Assembly: GCA_937880585.1 (NCBI GenBank)
Contig: CALFMR010000481.1
Coordinates: 1 to 12,102 of the forward strand
Direction: 5' to 3'
DNA: 12,102 bases
Origin: an uncultured Acidobacteriota bacterium
GTDB taxonomy: Bacteria; Acidobacteriota; Vicinamibacteria; Vicinamibacterales; SCN-69-37
Numbering within the stretch: position 1 is the stretch's first letter; the number at the start of each line of letters is the position of its first letter. The position numbers were made by a program, and so were the translations under genes. This document shows positions 1-5,920 of the stretch, in pieces. The notes under the pieces were generated by a model. It was not told the DNA's origin. It worked only from the letters and a program-made list of their open reading frames with translations, and did not search any database.

Positions 1-159
1 TTTGCCCTGCATGCGGTAGCGCAGCGTCCACTGCCGCAGGCCGGAGGGCAGCACGGACAAGTAGAGGCCGGGCACGCGCCCGTCTGGCACGTCCTGCCGA
101 ACTGCGACGGGGCGCAACGCGCGCGCGGTCGCATCCGTCAACGGCTTTGGTGTTCCCAT
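1..159 (-). CDS. Tyrosine recombinase / integrase, N-terminal arm-binding domain (partial)
   Basis: Only the first 53 codons are in the window; the gene continues beyond the left edge. The translation begins MGTPKPLTDATARAL and contains VPGLYLSVLPSG followed by WTLRYR, which is the pattern of the N-terminal Arm DNA-binding domain (DUF4102 type) of phage and island tyrosine integrases. This domain contacts arm-type sites beside the attachment site; the catalytic domain would lie outside the window. The ATG at 159-157 has a GAGGG Shine-Dalgarno-like sequence about 8 bases upstream. The gene points away from a tRNA-Lys fragment about 200 bp to its right, so the element it belongs to should lie to the left. 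One copy of a repeated RTGGGAACM motif covers its start codon, which suggests regulation by a bound protein. Family assignment is strong; the exact substrate is inferred. Confidence 0.88.
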   Translation of the reverse strand, partial: MGTPKPLTDATARALRPVAVRQDVPDGRVPGLYLSVLPSGLRQWTLRYRMQGK

Positions 160-229
160 GTCACGAACCCTCACGGTTCCCACACCCGGCTTACTGGCCA
201 GACAGAAACGTGGGAACAGTATGGGAACA
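151..229. promoter_or_regulatory. Four-copy RTGGGAACM motif array over the integrase start and upstream region
   Basis: The heptamer GTTCCCA occurs at 152-158 and 176-182, and its reverse complement TGGGAAC at 211-217 and 222-228. Read on one strand, all four copies fit RTGGGAACM. The two right copies are 11 bp apart, close to one helical turn, and point opposite to the two left copies. The leftmost copy includes the integrase ATG. A GAACC/GGTTC inverted repeat (165-169 and 175-179) overlaps the Shine-Dalgarno region. The array could be arm-type sites for the integrase or an operator for an excisionase or repressor; the sequence does not say which. Confidence 0.6.
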
Positions 230-303
230 TCTGAGCGGAGCTGCAAGAAAAATCGTGAACACCGGTGAAAGGCACGAATCGGAGAGTTTGCTCAATGAAT
301 CAC

Positions 304-339
304 GCGAAAACGCCATTTCTAGCGTTCAGCGGCTTTCGC
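304..339. repeat. Nested inverted repeats next to the attachment core
   Basis: GCGAAA at 304-309 pairs with TTTCGC at 334-339. Inside it AACGC at 309-313 pairs with GCGTT at 322-326 around an 8-base loop. The structure ends 21 bp before the tRNA-like core and lies on the presumed mobile-element side. It may be a protein-binding site for recombination or chance pairing. Confidence 0.35.
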
Positions 340-360
340 CGGAAATCGGCCAAGATCGCG

Positions 361-405
361 CTTTTAACCAGAGGGTCGCTGGTTCGATCCCAGCGCGGCC
401 CACCA
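361..405 (+). other. tRNA-Lys(TTT) 3' fragment, probable attachment site (attL/attR)
   Basis: This segment matches the second half of a tRNA gene. It has an anticodon loop CTTTTAA (361-367, anticodon TTT), the 3' anticodon-stem strand CCAGA, a 5-base variable loop, a perfect 5-bp T stem (378-382 with 390-394) enclosing TTCGATC, the acceptor strand GCGGCCC (395-401), discriminator A and an encoded CCA (403-405). The sequence before the anticodon loop cannot form the anticodon stem, and no D arm or 5' acceptor strand GGGCCGC precedes it, so it is not a working tRNA gene. Identity beginning in the anticodon loop and running to CCA is the usual core of elements that integrate into tRNA genes, and an integrase start lies about 200 bp away. 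Sequence left of 361 is therefore probably element, and right of 405 host flank. The intact tRNA-Lys should lie at the far end of the element. Confidence 0.8.
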
Positions 406-511
406 ACCTTCGCCATCGGTCGCTACGCTCGCGCAGATTCCGCAATGAAGCGGAATCGTTTCTGCTGGCGGGTTCCAAGGGCTTCGAGGTCAGTACATCG
501 CTTCCGGCCTC

Positions 512-745
512 TTGGCATTTCTGACGAGTACGGCTTCGGCTGGCGGGCCACGCCAAACGGCTGGTCGTGGCGACCGTCTACGAGGTGTCCGAACGACCGA
601 GCGATCGCTGCAGGTCACGTATCGCAAAGGCCGGCCCTTCGCTGCGTACCTTCACGTGTCGCTGGAACGCATCAACGAGCTTCTCGCGTCCCTCGGCCAG
701 CCGCCGCTGGCGGATCACGAATTCAAGCCGGTGATGGCCGCGTAA
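512..745 (+). pseudogene. Degenerate small gene fragment beside the attachment site
   Basis: From about 603 the reading frame encodes SLQVTYRKGRPFAAYLHVS and then SLERINELLASLGQPPL, ending at a stop at 743-745. Before that, a different frame (about 540-600) gives a coherent stretch, AKRLVVATVYEVSER, so one frameshift probably separates the two parts. From memory, the N-terminal piece resembles small DUF2283-like proteins, in which a longer segment separates the strand-forming start from the helical end. If so, an internal deletion is also present. The only start in the final frame is a TTG at 512 with no convincing Shine-Dalgarno. It may be a remnant in the flank of the integrated element. 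The family name is a weak recollection. Confidence 0.35.
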
Positions 746-833
746 GCTTGTCGCTTGCCGTAATTCCCGTTCTCGCGGCAGGTCGGGCCGCGACCAAACG
801 AGCGCCACCCACACGTTATCCGTCGTCGCGCCT

Positions 834-2039
834 TTACTTCACCTTTCGAAACCAGAAGCTGCCGCTGAGCGTCGCGCGTGCGACCTCATCGAGAAGCTCG
901 GGGAAATAGTGTTGAGCGTAGCTCGCGCCGAAGACGACCTCGAACGTGTCGGAGAACATCAACAGCGCGCGCAGCAGATACTGCTCGTTCCAGCTCAGCT
1001 TCTCGCCAAGGACGCGTTCGACGGGGTAGTCGTGTGGCAGGAAGATGTCGTGTACGTGGACGATGACACCGGCGCGCAGCCGCGGGAGGACTTCGAAGAA
1101 GAGATGGTTCACGTCGCTTCCGGTCTTGCCGACGTGTGACGAATCGATAAAGAGGACGTCGCCCGCTCCTAGTCGCTCGTATTCGTCCAGGGGAACTTCT
1201 TGCGCACGCTTCGTAATGAGGCGCGTCACGCCCGGAATGCCGTCCTTCAGAAACGGCCGAGGATACGGCTCGACGCAGGTGAAATCGAGGGATGAATCGA
1301 GGAACCGGCGATTGACGTCCGCGATGAGCAGCGACGAGTAGCCCGACCCCACTTCAATCAGGTGCGCGGGTCGGAGCGAACGCAAGAGCACGAAGAGCGT
1401 CGTAGCGTCGAACGCACTGAAGACGGGGTTGTTGCGCCGATACGCGTACTCGGGCGCGCCGGGAGGCAAGTCGAACGGATAGTCGAAGTCACCGGCGTAC
1501 TTCGGAAAGTCCTCGAGCAGAAGCCGGCGTTGGTGCTCGTGGCGGAAATCGATGCCGACGACCGTGGGCTCGTCCGGCCACACACGCGCACGTTCGCGCG
1601 CCAGTTCGCCGACGTTGACGACGGCAGAATAGAAATGTCCGTCTGGAAATGGGTTGAAGACATCGCCGTCGGTCGATGACAGACGAATCGTGAGGCTCCC
1701 CACCGGAATGATCGCGCCGCGGGTATCTTCGGCAGAGAATTCGAGCTGATGGACGCCGTCGTCCAGATCGTCCGGAAGACTCGTGTAGAGATGGTAGCCA
1801 CACGGACGATCGTGCAGACGAGCGGGCGGATAGAGATCCCGAACGTCGTCGCGCGTGTCGCTCAGCGGCGAGGAGACGAGCGGTCGACCAGCAATCTGGA
1901 TGTGCACGCGCGCCGCCGGCCCGGTGGCCAACGCCAGAACGCCTCGTAACAGCAGGGGAACGCCGCGTGGATGGACGGTATTGGCGTGCGGCAGATCGAT
2001 CCCGAAAAAGATCGGGCGCTCCTGTGCGCTGGCTGTCAT
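834..2039 (-). CDS. Class I SAM-dependent methyltransferase with N-terminal beta-rich domain
   Basis: The 401-residue protein has two parts. Residues about 10-125 are rich in beta-type segments and look like an Ig-like sandwich. Residues about 205-400 form a class I methyltransferase of the Methyltransf_24 type: EVGSGYSS (229-236) is the SAM-binding glycine loop, CVEP (255-258) the acidic end of the second strand, and FIDSSH (297-302) and HVHDIFLP (328-335) the later conserved strands. The methyl acceptor cannot be read from the sequence; relatives often act on glycans or small metabolites. No signal peptide is present, so it is probably cytoplasmic. The ATG at 2039 has GGAG and GAAGAG purine-rich sequence upstream. 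It starts 63 bp after the arginase stop on the same strand and may share its transcript. The methyltransferase fold is well supported; the N-terminal assignment is inferred. Confidence 0.85.
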   Translation of the reverse strand: MTASAQERPIFFGIDLPHANTVHPRGVPLLLRGVLALATGPAARVHIQIAGRPLVSSPLSDTRDDVRDLYPPARLHDRPCGYHLYTSLPDDLDDGVHQLEFSAEDTRGAIIPVGSLTIRLSSTDGDVFNPFPDGHFYSAVVNVGELARERARVWPDEPTVVGIDFRHEHQRRLLLEDFPKYAGDFDYPFDLPPGAPEYAYRRNNPVFSAFDATTLFVLLRSLRPAHLIEVGSGYSSLLIADVNRRFLDSSLDFTCVEPYPRPFLKDGIPGVTRLITKRAQEVPLDEYERLGAGDVLFIDSSHVGKTGSDVNHLFFEVLPRLRAGVIVHVHDIFLPHDYPVERVLGEKLSWNEQYLLRALLMFSDTFEVVFGASYAQHYFPELLDEVARATLSGSFWFRKVK

Positions 2040-2072
2040 CGTCTCTTCATCTCCATCGGCGTTGTGGAACCA

Positions 2073-2100
2073 CTTCTGGCTTCTGGCTTCGAACTTCTGA
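2073..2100. repeat. Heptanucleotide tandem repeat in an intergenic gap
   Basis: Four consecutive 7-bp units on the plus strand read CTTCTGG, CTTCTGG, CTTCGAA and CTTCTGA. They lie in the 63-bp gap just after the arginase stop (minus strand) and before the methyltransferase start. In gene orientation they read as TCAGAAG, TTCGAAG, CCAGAAG, CCAGAAG. The TTCGAAG unit is the same as that of the repeat at 11760-11783, which also follows a stop codon. Confidence 0.7.
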
Positions 2101-2102
2101 CG

Positions 2103-3029
2103 TCAGATGATCCGCATCCCCATCGCCGAGAGCGCGAGCTCGGTGGCGAGCATCGCGGTCTGGTTCTGGACGTCGAGGATCGGATTGACTTCCACGAGAT
2201 CGAGGCCCACGAGGCGGCCCGAGTCGGCGACCATCTCCATGACCATGTGCGCCTCGCGGTAGTCGAGGCCGCCTTTGACCGGCGTGCCGACGCCGGGCGC
2301 GATCGAGGGGTCGCAGACGTCCAGGTCGAACGACACGTGGATGCCGTCCGTGCCCGCGCCCGCCAGCGCGAGCGCGCGCTCCATGACCGTCGCGATGCCG
2401 TCGCGATCGATGTCCTTCATCGTGAACAAGTGGACGCGCGCGTCGCGGATGCGCTGCTTTTCGAGATCGTCGAGGTTGCGGACGCCGATGAGCACGGTGT
2501 GTGACGCGTCGACCTTCGGCGACCGCCCGCCGATGCGCGCAAGCTCGGCCGGCTCCGACCCGAGGAGCGCCGCGAGCGGCATCCCGTGCACGTTGCCGCT
2601 CGTCGTCGTCGCGGGCGTGTTCATGTCGCCGTGCGCGTCGACCCAGATGAGCCCGAGCGCGGCGCCTCGGCGCGCCACGACGTCAGCCGTCGCGCCAACC
2701 GACCCGGCCGCAAGCGAGTGGTCGCCGCCGAGCACGATGGGCAGCGCATCCTCGGCATGCGCGTGCAGGATCTGCTGATAGAGCCGCTGGCAGACCCGCG
2801 CGATCTCGCGGATGTACTTCTTGTGCGGGTCGCGCGCCGTCCGCGTCTCCGGGATGGGCGCGGCCAGGTCGCCCCGGTCGGTCACGGCGTAGCCCATGCC
2901 GGCCAGCCGCTCGCCCAGTCCGGCGATGCGCAACGCCGACGGCCCCATGTCGACGCCTCGCCGGCCGCCGCCAAGATCGAGGGGCACGCCGATGATCTGG
3001 ACGGGGCGCCGGGGAGCCGGTAGCGTCAT
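2103..3029 (-). CDS. rocF: Arginase (ureohydrolase family)
   Basis: Arginase hydrolyses L-arginine to ornithine and urea with a two-manganese centre in the cytoplasm. The 308-residue protein has the standard family length and all metal-binding motifs: GGDHS (101-105, ligand H104), DAHGD (131-135, ligands D131, H133 and D135) and SFDLDVCDP (233-241, ligands D235 and D237). The stretch TTTSGNVHGMPLA after the second motif is typical of arginase rather than agmatinase, as is the late GLDLVEVNP. The ATG at 3029 is preferred over an upstream in-frame TTG at 3059, because the family fold begins a few residues after this ATG; no clear Shine-Dalgarno precedes it. It is divergent from the gene at 3181 and lies upstream of the methyltransferase. 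No other arginine genes are near, so use for nitrogen release or polyamine supply is open. Confidence 0.93.
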   Translation of the reverse strand: MTLPAPRRPVQIIGVPLDLGGGRRGVDMGPSALRIAGLGERLAGMGYAVTDRGDLAAPIPETRTARDPHKKYIREIARVCQRLYQQILHAHAEDALPIVLGGDHSLAAGSVGATADVVARRGAALGLIWVDAHGDMNTPATTTSGNVHGMPLAALLGSEPAELARIGGRSPKVDASHTVLIGVRNLDDLEKQRIRDARVHLFTMKDIDRDGIATVMERALALAGAGTDGIHVSFDLDVCDPSIAPGVGTPVKGGLDYREAHMVMEMVADSGRLVGLDLVEVNPILDVQNQTAMLATELALSAMGMRII

Positions 3030-3180
3030 GCCGTCATTATGGGGCGCGGGACCGCGCAAAATCGCCGAAGATCCGTCGTAGCGCGCGCGGGAGTAGTGCT
3101 AGGATTAGCCTCGCTGGTATCTCGCTGCCCGGACGAATTTTGTCAGGATCGGGCTTGCGACCTAACCGGCGGGAGGCTGC

Positions 3181-3840
3181 GTGTCGCCCATCTTTGTTCG
3201 GCCGGTTCGAGAGCAACTCGAGCACGACCGCCTCATCCGGCACCTGCAGACGAAATACAAGAAGTTCGACGTGGCCGCCAACGTGGGCGACGAGCAGGTC
3301 GCGCCGGTGAAGCTGGGGCAGGCGACCTTCTTCCCCGACTTGGTGCTGACCGACGGGCGCAAGCTGGCCGGGCTGGTCGAGGTCGAAAGCGGGGAGTCGG
3401 TGAACAACCTCGAGGCGATGGCCCAATGGGTTCATTTCGCCCGCGCCCGCGTGCCCTTCCATCTCTATGTACCGGTCCCGGCCTACGACGCCGCGCGCCG
3501 GCTGTGCGAGGCCCATCAGGCCCGCGTCACCGAGATCTGGACGTATCGGCCTCTGGCCGAAGGGTTCGATCTCGTCCGCATGCATCAGGAAGCGCCGTCC
3601 ACGCCGGCGGCCGCGCGACGGTCGGCACCGCCACCGAAGCCCACGCGACCCGCGCGAGCGGCCGCCTCGAAGACGACGAAGGCACGGCCGGTGGCGCGGA
3701 AGCCCGCCGATCGGCGGACGGCGTCCGCGCCCTCTCGTCCCGCAAGAGCGGCGCGAACGGCCGTTCGGCCGGCGACGCGCGGTGCGAAGAAGCCCGCGGC
3801 GCGGGCGCGCGCGGCCAGTGGAGGCCGGAAGAAGAGGTAG
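3181..3840 (+). CDS. Hypothetical protein, possible PD-(D/E)XK nuclease-like domain with basic tail
   Basis: I do not recognise a named family. Residues 1-139 form a compact alpha/beta domain. It has an early helix with E11/E14, FFPDLVL (50-56, D53), a short turn, then LVEVESGES (65-73, E67 and E69) followed by a helix with AQWVHFA. A D followed about 14 residues later by ExE on adjacent strands fits the PD-(D/E)XK nuclease fold, with E in place of the usual K. Residues 140-219 are a low-complexity tail rich in Ala, Pro, Arg and Lys, like histone H1-type tails, and probably bind nucleic acid. The GTG start at 3181 has an excellent GGGAGG Shine-Dalgarno (3171-3176). The next gene starts 6 bp downstream, so the two form an operon. 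That it is a real gene is likely; nuclease activity is an inference from motif spacing. Confidence 0.8.
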   Translation: MSPIFVRPVREQLEHDRLIRHLQTKYKKFDVAANVGDEQVAPVKLGQATFFPDLVLTDGRKLAGLVEVESGESVNNLEAMAQWVHFARARVPFHLYVPVPAYDAARRLCEAHQARVTEIWTYRPLAEGFDLVRMHQEAPSTPAAARRSAPPPKPTRPARAAASKTTKARPVARKPADRRTASAPSRPARAARTAVRPATRGAKKPAARARAASGGRKKR

Positions 3841-3846
3841 GCGCGC

Positions 3847-4704
3847 GTGCCGTTCATTCGCTCGACTCGAGACAAGCGCGGCTACGAAACCACGTATGTG
3901 ATGCACGCGTACCGCCCGGCGCAGGGGCCGGCTCGCACGCGCGTGCTCTACCTCTTTCGTTGTCCCAGCCATCTGCGCGTTGGCCGGCGTCCACTCGACG
4001 AGGAAGCGCGCGAAGCGCTGACGCACACGCATCCGGATCTCGTCTTCGACTGGGCCGGCCTCGCACGTGAAGTCGGCGCCGCCGCGCTGCGCGTCGATCC
4101 GCCATCGCATCCGCCGCGGCCCTCGCGCAACACGTCGCGCCGATCACGGCCGTCGCAGGCCGATCGCGCTGACCCGCCGCCCGTCCAAACGCCGGTCGTC
4201 GAGCCAGAGGTCGATGCCGACGACCGGTCGGCGCTCGCCGAGGTCGCGGGCGCCGCCGAGGCGGCTCGGCTCCGCGCGGCCTACGCCGATCTCGTCACGC
4301 GCATCGCGCGCCGTACGCGGGCGCCCGAGGATCGCGACCGGCTGATGGCGCGCGTCGAACGTCTGAATCCGGGGGCGTGGAGCGACGAGGCAGCGGTTCG
4401 CGCCGCGCTTCCAACCGTCGAGGCCGACTGGGCCGCCGTCGACGCCGAACTGCCGAGTCGGCGTCGCGGGCGCCGCGGCGGCCGCCGGCGTCATCCGTCG
4501 GCTGGTCACGCGTCCCAAGGCTCGGCGATAATGCCTGAGGATGGCAATGACCATGCACGTGAAGACGCTCAAGCGGCTGGGGCTGACCTTGGCGATGGCG
4601 GTCGCGGTGACGGCCCTGCCGGCGGCGCAGCAGACGGCGAGCCAGCAGGGGACGGTGTTCCGGGCGACGACGAACTACGTCTCGACCGACGTCCTCGTTC
4701 ATGA
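3847..4704 (+). CDS. Conserved hypothetical protein, operon partner of the preceding gene
   Basis: The product begins MPFIRSTRDKRGYETTYV and has a compact N-terminal domain of about 80 residues containing RVLYLFRCPSHLRVGRRPL and THTHPDLVFDW. A Pro/Arg-rich linker follows, then a helical segment (about 130-200), then an Arg/Gly-rich stretch RRRGRRGGRRR. Nothing identifies a function; the basic parts suggest nucleic-acid contact. The GTG start has GAGG 9 bases upstream, inside the end of the previous gene. The open frame runs 158 bp past the likely start of the next gene in another frame, and this last part is Gly/Asp-rich, as expected for an out-of-phase reading of GC-rich DNA. The true C-terminus may lie near 4500, with the stop lost by an indel, or the overlap may be real. 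The N-terminal part is much more certain than the end. Confidence 0.65.
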   Translation: MPFIRSTRDKRGYETTYVMHAYRPAQGPARTRVLYLFRCPSHLRVGRRPLDEEAREALTHTHPDLVFDWAGLAREVGAAALRVDPPSHPPRPSRNTSRRSRPSQADRADPPPVQTPVVEPEVDADDRSALAEVAGAAEAARLRAAYADLVTRIARRTRAPEDRDRLMARVERLNPGAWSDEAAVRAALPTVEADWAAVDAELPSRRRGRRGGRRRHPSAGHASQGSAIMPEDGNDHAREDAQAAGADLGDGGRGDGPAGGAADGEPAGDGVPGDDELRLDRRPRS

Positions 4705-5920
4705 CAAGGACGGGAAGTTCATTCCGGACCTGACCGCCAAGGACTTCACCGTCTACGAGGACGGCGTCCCTCAGGCCATCACCAACTTCGTCAGGGTCGT
4801 CGGTGGCCGCGCGCTCGGCGGGTTGACGGCGGCCGGCACGGCGCCGGCGGCGACCGAGGGGCTCATCCTGCCGCCCTCGCGTCCCTCGACCGACGCGTCG
4901 GGCCGCATCTTCATCATCTTCATCGACGACCTGCACATCGAGGCGTCGCAGACGCCGCAGATGAAACAGCTGCTCCAGACGGTGCGCGACACGCTCGTGC
5001 ACGACAACGACCTGGTCGGCATCGTCTCGACGGGCACGTCGGCCATCGAGATCGATCCGGCCTACGACTTCGGGCACCGGCGCTTCAACGAGGCGATTGC
5101 CAAGGTCATGGGGAGTGCCGCGACGGCCAACGACATCATCCAGGATGCCTTCATGGAAGGCGCGAGCGGTCCGACTGGTCTCCGCTACAACGCCCACGTC
5201 GCGTTCAGCACGGCCTACGACATGCTCAGCGAGCTCGGCAAGATTGCCGACCGCCGCAAGTCATTCATCTATCTGAGCAACGGCTACTCGTTCAACCCGT
5301 ATCAGGACGCGCGCTTCAAGTCCATCCAGAAGCAGTACGAAGATCTGGGCATGACGGGCATGGGCCAGGTCGACGGCGACGAGGGCGATCCCAACAACCA
5401 GAGCGACGGCTCGGTCGCCGATTCGACGAACGTGCACCCGCAGTCGACGCTGAGTCCGTACGATGCCCTCGCTGATCCCGATTACCGCCGCCGGACGGAA
5501 TTCGCCGAGTCGGATCTCGATCACGAGCTCGCGGAGCTCGTCGCCGCCGCGCGTCGCGCCAACACGGCGTTTTACGCGATCGACCCGCACGGCCTGCGCG
5601 CGGGCACGGACATCAGCCTCAATCAGCCAGTGGCCTACTCCGACATCCGCGACACGAACATGACGCAGATTAGTTCCTTGCGCGTGCTGTCGGACGAGAC
5701 GGGCGGGTTCTGCATCTGCGAGACGAACGACTTCAAGTCCGGCCTGCAGCGGATCGACAACGAGACGAGCGACTACTACATCATCGGCTACTCGCCGTCG
5801 AATCCCGACCCGCTGCGCTTCAAGCGCACGATCAAGATTGACGTCGATCGTCCGGACGTCGCGCGGCTCGACTACCGCGAGACGTACCTGATGCCGCGGC
5901 CGAAGAAGGCGAAGAAGTAG
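4547..5920 (+). CDS. Secreted VWFA-related domain protein
   Basis: This is a VWFA-related domain protein of the type abundant in Acidobacteriota. It opens with a signal peptide (KTLKRLG, a hydrophobic stretch, then ALPAAQQ) and no lipobox, so export by signal peptidase I is expected. A beta-rich module follows (TDVLVHDKDGKFIPDLTAKDFTVYEDG, split here as TDVLVHDKDGK and DLTAKDFTVYEDG). Next comes a von Willebrand A-like fold starting IFIIFIDDLH, with later strands FIYLSNGY and FYAIDPHG. The MIDAS DxSxS is not intact, which is common in this family. The end has DYYIIGYSPSNP and a Lys-rich tail. ATG 4547 is preferred because GAGG (4537-4540) lies 6 bases upstream; ATG 4541 is too close to it. 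It overlaps the preceding gene by 158 bp and the convergent methyltransferase gene by 89 bp. Its ligand is unknown. Confidence 0.88.
   Translation: MTMHVKTLKRLGLTLAMAVAVTALPAAQQTASQQGTVFRATTNYVSTDVLVHDKDGKFIPDLTAKDFTVYEDGVPQAITNFVRVVGGRALGGLTAAGTAPAATEGLILPPSRPSTDASGRIFIIFIDDLHIEASQTPQMKQLLQTVRDTLVHDNDLVGIVSTGTSAIEIDPAYDFGHRRFNEAIAKVMGSAATANDIIQDAFMEGASGPTGLRYNAHVAFSTAYDMLSELGKIADRRKSFIYLSNGYSFNPYQDARFKSIQKQYEDLGMTGMGQVDGDEGDPNNQSDGSVADSTNVHPQSTLSPYDALADPDYRRRTEFAESDLDHELAELVAAARRANTAFYAIDPHGLRAGTDISLNQPVAYSDIRDTNMTQISSLRVLSDETGGFCICETNDFKSGLQRIDNETSDYYIIGYSPSNPDPLRFKRTIKIDVDRPDVARLDYRETYLMPRPKKAKK

Noticed and set aside
328..405. A complete tRNA-Lys gene
   Set aside because: The 5' half lacks the acceptor strand, D arm and anticodon-stem partner; only the part from the anticodon loop onward fits.
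1971..2504. Plus-strand open frame opposite the arginase and methyltransferase genes
   Set aside because: It is antisense to two genes with clear catalytic motifs and has no recognisable protein features; long antisense frames are expected at this GC content.
3030..3059. TTG start extending the arginase by 10 residues
   Set aside because: The extra residues are not typical of the family and a suitable ATG lies immediately before the conserved fold.
3140..3168. TTGTCA with a 17-bp spacer as a promoter for the 3181 gene
   Set aside because: The -35 is good, but the -10 position (TAACCG) matches the consensus poorly and lies too close to the Shine-Dalgarno sequence.
3039..4110. Long open frames on both strands across the 3181-4110 region
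   Set aside because: They are Arg-rich, lack a good ribosome site, and conflict with the 3181 and 3847 genes, which have sound Shine-Dalgarno sequences and a 6-bp operon spacing.
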